Shown piece after piece: positions 49,653 through 60,018 of a stretch of 64,000 nt of DNA; positions within the stretch are counted from its first letter, which is position 1; each line of letters opens with the position of its first letter. Source of the DNA: Nageia nagi (Eukaryota > Pinophyta); contig JBITNC010000001.1 of the NCBI GenBank assembly GCA_050084985.1, forward strand, positions 108,500,001 through 108,564,000. The letters are read 5' to 3'. The notes beneath the pieces were generated by a model. That model saw only the letters and a program-made list of their open reading frames with translations. It searched no databases and was not told where the DNA came from. The position numbers and the translations under genes are program-made.

Positions 49653-51372
49653 TTTGATGAAAATTAGATGAGAATGAAATTTGTGCTATTTTTCATGAAT
49701 CTATCAAACATGTTCTTAATTTACATGCTCCTAGTGCTAAAGATATTGGTTTTGGAGTATTAGTTCACTAATTATTGCAAAAATAGAAGGCATTATCAAC
49801 ATTAGGTAAGCTCAAGAATACACCTAGGTATTTTGTTAAAGATAATAGAAGAACATATGCCATGAAAGAAGATAAAATGGTGCATATGGTTGATAGACCT
49901 ACTTCTCCTCTAAAATTGCAAACATCCACAACCACAAAGAAGAACACATACACATTTCTTATTAAACCATGATTTATTCAAAGATAACTTATGAAAAGAG
50001 GATTATTGTAGCCTCTTAAAAGGTCTTCTTAAGATGATGATGGTCCTATAGGATGATTTGTTGCTTATTGCACTTACCATTAATGAAAAGAGAATAAAAT
50101 CAAGGTCCTACAATTAATAAAATCATAGTTGATAAGGAGGTTTGAGCTTGCTTGAGAAGAGGACACTTGCATCATGTTCCAAACCCAATTACAACAAAGT
50201 AGGTGAGTATCCCACTTGACCCTAAAATATATAGTATGATTGATCAAATAAAGAATAAACCTACAAAAATTAGTTTATATGATCTTATTTATACTTCTCA
50301 AATCCATAGGGACATATTGTATGTTTTGTTTAAAAATGAGACTATTTCCACTAATATTTTAGTTTCTATGTTCTATGAAAATGTTAGAACCATTAAGGAA
50401 TGTGATGCTATTTCTTTTTACAAATCTGAGAGACTCAACAAAGAATTTCTTGATGAATGTTTAATGATTTATATTACATCTATGGTTGATGGATGGAAAG
50501 TCAAAAGAATAATGGTAGGTAATGGCTCAATTGTAAATGTATGTTCTCTTCACTTTTTAACTCAATTGCAAGAAAAGGGTGTAGAGATCCCTACTTTAGA
50601 AGAAGCAACTTTTAGAATTAGAGCCTATGATAGTTCATCATAAAAGCTATTAGGGATAGCCATAATCATGATAACTATAGGTGTTATAACCATAACAATA
50701 AAATTTTAGGTTTTAGAATCTAAATTTTGTATAATGTGCTTTTTGGGAGGCCTTGGCTTCATGATATGGATGTAGTTTCCTCCACCTTACATGGTAGACT
50801 AAAATTTGAATTCCAAGGAGAAGTGCATAGAGTGTTAGGAGATCATGAGCCTTACACCCTATGTAATGTAGCTAATTTTGAGGATTTTTTAATGACATTC
50901 CCATGATATAAAATGGAGCCCTTAGAATCTACCACACTAGGGACAAATATAGATAAATAGGACTAGATCACAAAAATAGGGATGGAAATATATATACTTG
51001 AAAATGTGAATCTATTTGCATCTCTTAAATACTTGGGATGGCCCAAGATTCTCTTTATTGAGGGCCACTAATGATGTGTAATCCTACCAAAGGATTACCA
51101 GTGATGTGATAATAGTCTAGATAGTAATCATTCTTGCTTAATTGCATATGAAACACTCAATAACTCAACTTTAATAGACATAACATCATCTACCAAAATA
51201 GGTAAAATATTTTCCTCTACTTTTATTCATAAGTACATGGTTCAAACATGCAAGTACAAAGGGGATTTAGTTAAAAATGAATAAGGAATACCTAATTTCT
51301 CTGATAATTCTAATTCATAAATGAACACTACAAGATCAGGTAGTGATAGCAAAGAAAAACAAATATGGGACC
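49653..51372 (+). pseudogene. G2 gag C-terminus and protease
   Basis: Reading resumes after copia-2 with FHESIKHVLNLHAP and KDNRRTYAMKEDKMVHM. A weak CTYH zinc motif lies near 50070. The intact frame 50203-50643 is the N-terminal retropepsin region: KISLYDLIYTSQIHRDILY, then IMVGNGSIVNVCSLHFLTQL. The active site, normally I-D-G-G-S-G, reads V-G-N-G-S-I (50515-50532), so the catalytic Asp is lost. After a frame change, YNVLFGRPWLHDMDVVSSTL, then GDHEPYTLCNVANFEDFL complete the protease. The young LTR element cuts in at 51373. Confidence 0.85.
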
Positions 51373-51543
51373 TGTTGATTGAGATTGTGTAATATGTGCG
51401 CCTGGAACAATCTTAACCAAAGTAGTTCACGAACAGACTGTGGGATGCAGCCTGATCTCCGGAGAAGGCCGGTTCCTTATCCATTGGGTAAAGAAAAAGT
51501 AACAGGAAAGAGATAAAAAGAGTAGGGAGCGAGAGATTCAAGC

Positions 51544-51627
51544 AAAAGGATAGGGTAACAAGAAAGGAAGTAAAAGGATAGGGTAACGAGAGAGGAAGTA
51601 AAGGGATAGGGTAATGAGAGAGAAAGC
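51544..51627. repeat. 28-bp tandem repeat in the LTR, three copies
   Basis: AAAAGGATAGGGTAAC.AGAG and so on: three units of exactly 28 bp at 51544-51571, 51572-51599 and 51600-51627. A second set lies at 58624-58707 in the other LTR. In minus orientation this is the U5 end. Confidence 0.9.
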
Positions 51628-51961
51628 AAAGGGGTAGATCACTAGTTCAGCGTGGGCTTTCGCAGTGTGCGAAACCTTGGCCTGAATCTAGTGTCGCAGC
51701 CACAGAACAAGTTCTCACTCTCTGAATAGCTCCCCAGCTTCTACTCTACCATGTAGCAGACACAGTTATACTAGCAACCCGCAACTATTACTCAGGAAAC
51801 AAGCTAAGCTGCCACAATGTAACCAAATTAAGAATAACAATTACGAGTGCTAGACAAGAAAGGTCAAGATGGTTTCATAGTACCGGACTGAAGCTACAGG
51901 TCTTCGAGAACAAATGAAAAGGGCAATACTAGGCTTCCGACCCTAGTTTCTCTTTATTTTC

Positions 51962-51972
51962 ATATATTTATA
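51962..51972 (-). promoter_or_regulatory. LTR TATA box
   Basis: TATAAATATAT on the minus strand, downstream (in element orientation) of the palindrome array. The matching copy is at 59042-59052. It would place the transcription start near 51935 and 59015. Confidence 0.6.
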
Positions 51973-52261
51973 CTGTATTAATAACAGTTACAAGATTACA
52001 GAATAGAAACGTTTACAAAACGGCCGCAAGATTCTGGCCTTCTTGAACTGATATCACCTACATATGACACTTGGCCGACTGTTACAAAATTGGGCAGATC
52101 GCCGACGATTCGGTTCCCTGATGATGGCGCTCAGGTATTTTGCAGACTTCCTTCTCTCTCGGAATGTTCAATTCTCCAACTCGGACTCTTCGATCTTTCA
52201 TTGCGGCCTATTTTCCTCTGGACGCGGTCTTAATCCCAAATGTTAATCTTTCCTCTTCGCC

Positions 52262-52850
52262 TGACGTCAGCCTTGAATCTCCGGACTTCTTTATTCACTG
52301 GCTCCGGACACTAAATTGCTCCTTGATGATGTCATCCATTCTGGGCTCCGGTTTGCTTTATGAATGTAAACTTTATATCTCCTTGTGACGTCACCTTTGA
52401 ATCTCCGGAATTTCCCGCTCGCCGGTTCTGGATGCTAAATTTCTCTTTGCTGATGTCATCTATTCCGGGCTCCGGTTTCCTTTGTGAATGTAGACTTTGC
52501 CTTTCCATGTGACGTCATTTCCGGACTTCCGGAACGCTTCGCCTTCCGGAGAAGACGGTGTAGACTTCATCGCTTCCTGGGTCTGATTTCCTTCAAGATA
52601 TGAACTCTATTGTACCTGTGACATCACCTTCATATGTCCGGAATGCTCCATGCACTGATTCCGGGCCTTTTAGTTCCCTTTGATGAACTCATCATCTCCG
52701 GACTCCGGTTCTTATTCAAAATGTGAACATCGTTTCGCCTGTGACGTCATCTTTCTTTCCTCCGGAATGTTTTCCTTTATGGCTCCGGATACTAAGTCGC
52801 TACCTGCTGACGTCATATCCTACGGACTCCGGCCTTTTATTTATTCCGGA
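52262..52850 (-). promoter_or_regulatory. U3 array of TGACGTCA and TCCGGA palindromes
   Basis: Five perfect TGACGTCA sites (52262, 52386, 52510, 52742, 52808) and three one-mismatch sites (52327, 52451, 52619) alternate with about ten TCCGGA sites (52280, 52303, 52404, 52520, 52528, 52545, 52637, 52697, 52761, 52784, 52845). Spacing of the first five sites is 65, 59, 65, 59 bp, a 124-bp dimer repeat. TGACGTCA is the palindromic core bound by plant bZIP factors of the TGA/CRE type. The array occupies the U3 part upstream of the TATA box and is repeated at +7080 in the other LTR (59342-59930). Confidence 0.75.
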
Positions 52851-53032
52851 ATAGCTCCCGGGGACATTAAGGTGAGCTCATGATAATAATTGTAATACCC
52901 CGGGCCCTTCTTCAAGAATTTTAATGTAGGAATCTACATTGTGGCGACTTTTGAGGGAAAATTTCACCTTTATGGAAGAGGAATTTAGAACCCAGTCTGT
53001 TATTTACATGAATCAAAGAATTGTACCTTACT

Positions 53033-56000
53033 TTAGCTCTGCAGACTCAGGATCTGCTGGACTTTATTCCAATCCGCCGGGATCCCGTAAAAATCTTTCA
53101 GCCTTGCTTGCGCTAAGGCTGTATGGTTCAGCACCTCATATGATATATTTGCATGTCTCCTCAGCAATTGCTGTATCCTAAAGCTACCGTCAGCCAAAGA
53201 ATCAAAGAATTTTACAAAATTTGTCTCATTGAAGGACACTAGGAGTGTATCAACATCATCCGTATTCTGAATCCTATTCCGCAGACTACTCAAAAAATCA
53301 GCCTCTGTGATGAGTGAGCCGTCGCTTCTCCATAAGTCTGGGATTCCGGATGCATTCAACCCTTGAATTTCTGATTTTAGGGTCTCCATCTCTTGCATCC
53401 GGCGCAGGACATTATTACGAATCTCCTGACAAACCCATTTACCCCTCCCTGGGTAATCAATCGCCGACATGAGCTCCACTCGGTCACCAATGTTATATGA
53501 CTGCAATTTCTCATTCGAGAGGCTGTTTAGTCTTTTATTTGCCTGCTTAGCCTGTTCTGAAATGGGGTTCAGAATACTCTCACATCTCGTTACTTCGGCT
53601 TCGAGCCTTTTGAGCTCTGATAAGCACAACTCCGCGTGATCCCTTAGACGGATCAAGTCTTTTATTTCTTGCATCTTCAATTCCCAAAATTTTTCTTTGG
53701 TATTCAATAGAAAAGATCTGTCGACCTTCTTAGCATCCAGCCTCGCTTGGAGCTCCGCCAGGTTAGCGTTCAGGTTGCTGATTTCTGCTGCCTTGGCATT
53801 TATTTCTGCCTCCTTTTGAGCGATGATAGCCTCCTTTTGGACGAGCATATCCGCTGTAGGGGCAGCCGCTAAACTAGTCTGCAAAACTGTTATGTTATTC
53901 TCCGCCGCTTTCAACCTTATTTTATTGTTATCTAATTGCAGCTTCATGGCTTCATGGGCCTTTTGTAGCTTGTGGTACCTGACCTCCAATTTGGTGAGTT
54001 CGGTTATATTGAGGTCCATAGCTGTTTGCAGGAGCTCATTTTTATCGCTCCGTGGGATGCTGCGGGTATCTATTTTGACCCGTGTATTCATTGATGACAG
54101 CTCGCCCTGCCCCTCTTGTGGGTCTTGGGCAATGGCCATTTCAAGCACCTTATTCTTTGGATCCATGGAGGTCCGGAATCTCACCAGATTTTCTGGTGGT
54201 GGGAGTTTTTCCATTTGCCTCTGCATCCATGCCTCTTGCCCTTGCTTAATTTGCTGATATTGTTGCATGATGCCCTCCACAGATACCTGTTGCCCGGAGA
54301 CCATGATAAAGGGAGATTTTGAGCTCAACTCCTGAGATGCAGCAGCAACAATCTGTTGAGCCGGTGTGAAGGGGCTAGCTTGGCTGGCCCCGGGAGTACT
54401 GCTTCCGGAAGGATCCGCTGCAGGAAGTGTTGAGATAGAGAGAGGAGCGGACGATGGAGGTGGAGAGGTGGGGGTGATGAAGGTATGGTAATGATGCTTG
54501 TGAGGGGAGGAATTTGTAGAATGGGTGTAGGAAGAATGGGGCTCTGCCGTTGGGTGGACGGTGGTGAAATGAGAGATGGTATGTGTGCAGCTGGAATAGC
54601 TGCCGGAATTGGGGGAAGGGTGATGGAAATGGAAATGGGAACAGTATGAGCCGGCAGAGTAGAAGAAAGAGAAAGAGGGGAAGAAGGAGTAGGAAGCGTA
54701 CCTGAGGGCGTCGGGCTCCTCCTTCTCCTTTTAGGTGGTGGCGGTAGTGATGCCTTCTCCATCTGTGTTTTCCTTTTGGCCATGTAGACTCTTTCTGGCC
54801 TCTTAGTCACCATCTTCATGGAAATCTCCCTGATTTCCTCCTCATGTTGCTTTTCCCGGGCTGGTGCTTGAGACATAGCATGCCCCTGCTCTTCACTGTC
54901 ATCAGAATCTTCACCCGTAGGAACTTCTGTGGGATGTTCCAATCCCCACATCTCCTCAAATTTGTCGTCTAGATCAGATTCTAGAGGAGTGTTCCTATTC
55001 CCAGACTCAATCCTGTACTGGGTGAAGGCAGCTATCTTCTCTTCGCTCCATCTTTCATCCCTTAGTGTCTTCAAGGCCTTTTTTGAGATGGAGTCAGTTC
55101 TCGGGTCAAAATTTGCCTTCTTGTTGTAGAAACTCAGCCATGGCGGTAAGAAGTCCTGAGTGGTTGCGACGGTGGGCATCACCTTATCCTCCTGCTCTGG
55201 ATTTCGCCATTTAAGCAGCTCTGGCCTGTTTTCAGCTCTGAAGGTCGGAGGATTGGGCTGGCTTCTCAGCTTCTTGCCAAAATTGTCATCCGGGTCATAC
55301 GAACAATATTGACTCAATTCTTTCAATTTCAGCTTCAGGAGTTTTGCCCTTAAATGGTCACTTGCTCCCCTGCTCTGGAGCACCAGGTCATGCACCCTGT
55401 GGGGGAGAGCATAGACTCCTCTCTTCTTTGCGGTAGCTCCGTATTTCGAGTCAATGTAGTCCATCTGCCTGGCATATTCTATGCTGAAAATCCAATCCGT
55501 CACATGAATTGGCAGCAAAAATGGGGCCCCAAAAAATCCATACAGCCTAATGAACGTTCCATTCTCTGCAAAAAACTAGTCCCCGACCTCTACATGGGGC
55601 ATGCGGAGGTATAGCTTGGAGGCTGTAGACAACCTCGGGACTGTAGGGGCTAATAGACCCATTACCGGAATCAGAAAGTTCTCCACAAAGGAGTAGTAGT
55701 TCGCCGAGGACCTCACTTCCTCAGTCCATTTGTCCACTGGTTTGTGTGACCCATCTTCATTATTTCGAACCAGGGTCAACTCATTAAAGACATCTGCATT
55801 CTGATGAATCATCATCCATACAATGTATGATGTATAGGCAAAATAAAACCCCTCCCCGATCCTCCCCAGTTGTTCGGCTATTCCATCTGAGAGGGCAATG
55901 GCCCAGTCATACATTGTGGGGGAAATGGGGTGAGAAATTTGATAAGCTATCATCAACTTTGAAGGTGAGATGTATCTATCTGTTTCCTCTCCTGCCGCTA

Positions 56001-56514
56001 TGGCTAGCATAGACAGAAGTAATTGCAGATGTGTGGAAAAATTTGACAATGGGAGCTCAGAATTTGGGAACTCTCTATACCTTATGGACCTGGCTGTGTT
56101 TTTATTTAGCCAAGAAGTAATGCTTGCCCTCAGGTTGGCGTTAGGGGTGCTATACCAATCGATTTGCACGAGGGAGGTCATAGAAGGGGGTGGACAGAAA
56201 GCCTCCGTTATTGCAACGGAATCCAGATTTAGGATGGTCTTCCCCTACAAATCCCTGACTATCCTAGTCGCAGGATCGAATGCCCCTTTTACAGTTTCTA
56301 CCAACTCAGGAGCAGGAAAGCATCTATGCGGGACAAAATGCATAAGACCCAAACCCATGGGTGAGTGTGCTATATGATTGAAGCTGAAGTTCGGGCACTT
56401 ACCTTCTGCGGTGCCCTTGGGATTTTTATTTGGGGCTGTAATCTCCGTATCCCACAGCAACTCCATTGAATCGGATACCTTCCTTACAGTCTTCGCCGCT
56501 GATCCTGAGCTCAT
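53033..56514 (-). pseudogene. Large unidentified ORF in place of pol
   Basis: A reading of about 1,160 codons from ATG at 56514 to TAA at 53033. One frame holds from 56514 to about 54470 with two TAG stops (56247-56245 and 55578-55576). It then shifts by one base in a C-run at about 54470-54475 into the frame that ends at 53033. Order of regions: an N-terminal folded-looking part (LLSMLAIAAGEETDRYISPS, PTMYDWAIALSDGIAEQLGR, FIRLYGFFGAP across the second stop); an acidic patch (EDSDDSEEQ, about 54900); a basic cluster KRRRR (about 54720); a long Pro/Ser/Thr-rich linker; and a coiled coil of over 150 residues (about 54060-53520: LTKLEVRYHKLQKAHEAMKL, EIINAKAAEISNLNANLAEL-like heptads). No transmembrane segment, so it does not look like an envelope. 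The N-terminal part may be distantly like plant-transposon proteins of unknown function. I do not recognise the family. An AAG/GTAAGT donor-like site lies at about 56398-56405. Confidence 0.75.
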
Positions 56515-57040
56515 TGCCGTTTGCTTGAGCTTTGCTTATCACCCTTCTTGGGCCACTGCTTATGCCTCAAACTCGGATTCTCTTGCTCTGTTTCACAGTT
56601 CCTGGCGATGCTCAGTAAGCGCTAACTTTGCAAATTTGTGAGCCAAAACTTTCTATGAATGCTAGCATATAGGTGTCTTGGTAAGTAGTGCTCTGGGTCT
56701 TTTAATAGCTCACTTGAACGCACGATCTTTCGGAGCGAGGGAAATCAACTCACGACAGCCGCATTAATAACTGATTTGCCATTTTACGATCTTTTCGGGA
56801 ACCTTGGGATTTGATTGCATGTACCCTCTTGGAAACTTTAATTCTACCGGTGCAAAAGGTTCCACTACTATTTACGTTACGCTAGTAGTAAATTACTGAC
56901 AATAACCTCTCGAAATAAATGCAACATCACACCATTTACAATATGTATACAAATCAAATTCCTTCTTTCCAACGGTCACTTTCCCGTGCTGGCGGGCTTC
57001 AGAAAAACTACTGTGTCCGCTGGTGTGGAATTCATCAAGT
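56515..57040 (-). other. Spacer between gag and the large ORF
   Basis: No pol sequence. In the minus direction it contains a TATTAAAAG TATA-like motif (about 56700) 190 bp before the ORF start, which might serve as an internal promoter. The tail of an alternative frame (57210-56893) overlaps the gag end and seems non-coding. Confidence 0.45.
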
Positions 57041-58305
57041 TCACGTTCCGGCTTTGTCATCCGCCACGCCAGGCGGAGGAATCCCTCCACTCCTCGACAG
57101 ATACTCTTGGTATTGAAAAATAGGGCAGGTTGTTTGTTCATGAGCATCATTACAAGCCAAACACAACCCATTAACTGCCCCGGAAGTGGAAGCTTGGTCC
57201 GCGTCCTCATTCAACACATGTTGAGCTTTCTCTACAGCAGGGTAGGGATACCTTCTGGCATTATTTTGTCTGGTCAACACGGTAATCTGGTTTGCCATAT
57301 TTCTACACAAATTCTGGAGTTCCTGAATTTCTGTAGATGATGCTACTCCTTGGTTCATATTAGGCTGATGTGGAGCTGGTAAGGCCAAGGGAGCTCTAGG
57401 AATTGGCAAATTTGACGACCAGGGTTGAACAGGGGCAGGAATATTAGCCAGAGGTAGAACTGAACTGATTACCGGAGGTCTCAAAATCTGCTGTTGTGTT
57501 GTGGTTATTGGGAAATAGGGCATTGGCATACGGCTTGGTAATTTCCCAACTGCAATAAGGCATGATTCAGCATATACTGCTTGTCTATAGACCTCCGGAA
57601 AGGTATTCACTCCGAAATTTTGGATTTGCAGAGAGAGATCCGGAGGAAAGGCTCTCAGGTAATACATCAAAGCTTGAAACTGCTGAGGCTTGACTGGCAT
57701 GGGTACTCTCGTCCACGTTCTCTGGAATCTAATGTTGAAATCCGGGATGTTCTCTTGTTCAAACCTTTTGATTGACGTGAACTGAGTGAGCAGAGAAAAG
57801 GGATCCCTAGTTCATTAAACTCCAGGATAAAGGGCTCTGCCAGTTGAGCCCAGGTACTGATGGATCCATTAGAAAGGCCCCTGTACCAATCCAGGACCTT
57901 TCCTTTGAAAGACTGAGCCAGTAATCTCACCATAATATCTTCATGCTGAATATTGTGAATCTTTGCTAGGCCGGCTACATCCACACAGTGCTCATAAGCC
58001 ATTTTTTCTGAAGTTGCATCAAACTCTGGAAGGGTTTTAAAAACATTTGCTGGGATATCATGTAATACCGCCAGAGCTATGGGTACCCCATTGTCCCATT
58101 CCGGATAAATATTCTGAGCTGGATTAGCCATTCTAGGGAAGGTATCTCTAGTATGAAGATTGGATGGTTCTGGCTTGATAAAGGATTTTAGGGAGTCGAT
58201 ACTATTCAGAGACTTGGACTTGATCAGGGTCTTTCTCCTAGGAGTATCTAACTTCCCAAACTCCGGTGCTTCTTTTGCTGCTCTAGTTTTAGATCTTGTC
58301 CACAT
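57041..58305 (-). pseudogene. Gag of the young element, single frameshift
   Basis: Start chosen at ATG 58305 (MWTRSKTRAAKEAPEFGKL); the frame upstream of it runs into the LTR. Core: PEWDNGVPIALAVLHDIP, YEHCVDVAGLAKIHNIQHED, LLAQSFKGKVLDWYRGLSNG, SISTWAQLAEPFILEFNE. The frame then breaks at a GGG run (57805-57807): one missing base moves LG.PF into a frame ending at 57667. The other frame continues at once as FSLLTQFTSIKRFEQENI, YYLRAFPPDLSLQIQNFGVN, a Pro-rich linker and a short zinc knuckle CLACNDAHEQTTC (CX2CX3HX4C). Total about 421 codons. G1 keeps the expected frame at the same place. Gag would package the element RNA and any partner RNA. Confidence 0.87.
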
Positions 58306-58395
58306 AAACTCTAGATTGCAAAAGAAAATGACAGGTTCAAAGCACCTATGATACTCACAAATAATTTGCTTTAATACATACCATGGATGTTGCTT

Positions 58396-58446
58396 CAGCA
58401 GAGTCGCCAATAAATTTCTTCGGGTCCCACCGGGCGTGCCAAAAAG
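58396..58446 (-). other. 5' leader with primer-site candidates
   Basis: Minus-strand order after the 5' LTR: GTATTTC, then TTTTTGGCACGCCCGGTGGG (about 58425-58444), then TGGCGACTCTGCTG (58396-58409). Either G-rich motif could be the tRNA primer site; the first is closer to the LTR. The opposite internal edge (52939-52950, plus strand) also has TTGTGGCGACTT and lacks a clear polypurine tract. Confidence 0.45.
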
Positions 58447-58452
58447 AAATAC

Positions 58453-60018
58453 TGTTGATTGAGATTGTGTAATATGTGCGCCTGGAACAATCTTAACCAA
58501 AGTAGTTCACGAACAGACTGTGGGATGCAGCCTGATCTCCAGAGAAGGCCGGTTCCTTATCCATTGGGTAAAGAAAAAGTAACAGGAAAGAGATAAAAAG
58601 AGTAGGGAGCGAGAGATTCAAGCAAAAGGATAGGGTAACAAGAAAGGAAGTAAAAGGATAGGGTAACGAGAGAGGAAGTAAAGGGATAGGGTAACGAGAG
58701 AGAAAGCAAAGGGGTAGATCACTAGTTCAGCATGGGCTTTCACAGTGTGCGAAACCTTGGCCTGAATCTAGTGTCGCAGCCACAGAACAAGTTCTCACTC
58801 TCTGAATAGCTCCCCAGCTTCTACTCTACCATGTAGCAGACACAGTTATACTAGCAACCCGCAACTATTACTCAGGAAACAAGCTAAGCTGCCACAATGT
58901 AACCAAATTAAGAATAACAATTACGAGTGCTAGACAAGAAAGGTCAAGATGGTTTCATAGTACCGGACTGAAGCTACAGGTCTTCGAGAACAAATGAAAA
59001 GGGTAATACTAGGCTTCCGACCCTAGTTTCTCTTTATTTTCATATATTTATACTGTATTAATAACAGTTACAAGATTACAGAATAGAAATGTTTACAAAA
59101 CGGCCGCAAGATTCTGGCCTTCTTGAACTGATATCACCTACATATGACACTTGGCCGACTGTTACAAAATTGGGCAGATCGCCGACGATTCGATTCCCTG
59201 ATGATGGCACTCAGGTATTTTGCAGACTTCCTTCTCTCTCGGAATGTTCAATTCTCCAACTCGGACTCTTCGATCTTTCATTGCGGCCTATTTTCCTCTG
59301 GACGCGGTCTTAATCCCAAATGTTAATCTTTCCCCTTCGCCTGACGTCAGCCTTGAATCTTCGGACTTCTTTATTCACTGGCTCCGGACACTAAATTGCT
59401 CCTTGATGATGTCATCCATTCCGGGCTCCGGTTTGCTTTATGAATGTAAACTTTATATCTCCTTGTGACGTCACCTTTGAATCTCCGGAATTTCCCGCTC
59501 GCCGGTTCCGGATGCTAAATTTCTCTTTGCTGATGTCATCTGTTTCGGGCTCCGGTTTCCTTTGTGAATGTAGACTTTGCCTTTCCATGTGACGTCATTT
59601 CCGGACTTCCGGAACGCTTCGCCTTCCGGAGAAGACGGTGTAGACTTCATCGCTTCCGGGGTCTGATTTCCTTCAAGATATGAACTCTGTTGTACCTGTG
59701 ACATCACCTTCATATGTCCGGAATGCTCCATGCACTGATTCCGGGCCTTTTAGTTCCCTTTGATGAACTCATCATCTCCGGACTCCGGTTCTTATTCAAA
59801 ATGTGAACGTCGTTTCGCCTGTGACGTCATCTTTCTTTCCTCCGGAATGTTTTCCTTTATGGCTCCGGATACTAAGTCGCTACCTGCTGACGTCATATCC
59901 TACGGACTCCGGCCTTTTATTTATTCCGGAATAGCTCCCGGGGACATTAAGGTGAGCTCATGATAATAATTGTAATACCCCGGGCCCTTCTTCAAGAATT
60001 TTAATGTAGGAATCTACA
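58453..60018 (-). repeat. 5' LTR of the young element
   Basis: 1,566 bp, same boundaries as the left copy shifted by exactly 7,080 bases, with no indel. Confidence 0.95.

Larger units (their letters stand above)
51373..52938 (-). repeat. 3' LTR of the young element
   Basis: 1,566 bp, TGTTGATTGAG to AATCTACA on the plus strand. In minus orientation U3 comes first (52938 to about 51940), then a TATA box and R-U5. Confidence 0.95.
51373..60018 (-). mobile_element. Young non-autonomous LTR element with gag and a novel ORF
   Basis: 8,646 bp. Two 1,566-bp LTRs without any length difference (51373-52938, 58453-60018) differ at 17 sites by direct comparison, 16 of them transitions. Target site GGACC on the left (51368-51372) and GGGCC on the right (60019-60023), one mismatch. 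Internal region 52939-58452 codes on the minus strand for gag and then a long non-pol frame. No protease, RT, RNase H or integrase motif is visible on either strand. The element interrupts the G2 protease-to-RT region. It fits the definition of gag-only non-autonomous elements (TR-GAG) but carries an extra, unidentified protein. Base composition is clearly less AT-rich than its surroundings, as expected of a recent arrival. Confidence 0.9.

Noticed and set aside
52064-52883. Plus-strand frames inside the LTR, repeated at 59089-59963
   Set aside because: They lie in the palindrome array of the LTR; the translations repeat with the array and carry no domain.
53823-54257. 144-codon plus-strand frame
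   Set aside because: Antisense shadow of the coiled-coil part of the large minus-strand ORF; its Ser/Cys/Leu-rich content is what an antisense coiled coil gives.
53033-56514. Large ORF as a retroviral-type envelope
   Set aside because: No signal peptide or membrane span is visible; the C-terminal half is a hydrophilic coiled coil.
55970-56641. Plus-strand frames of 87-135 codons
   Set aside because: Lie opposite the N-terminal part of the large minus-strand ORF and show no family motif.
58306-58500. Upstream extension of the gag frame into the LTR
   Set aside because: The frame is open by chance across the leader and primer site; the ATG at 58305 begins the conserved gag sequence.
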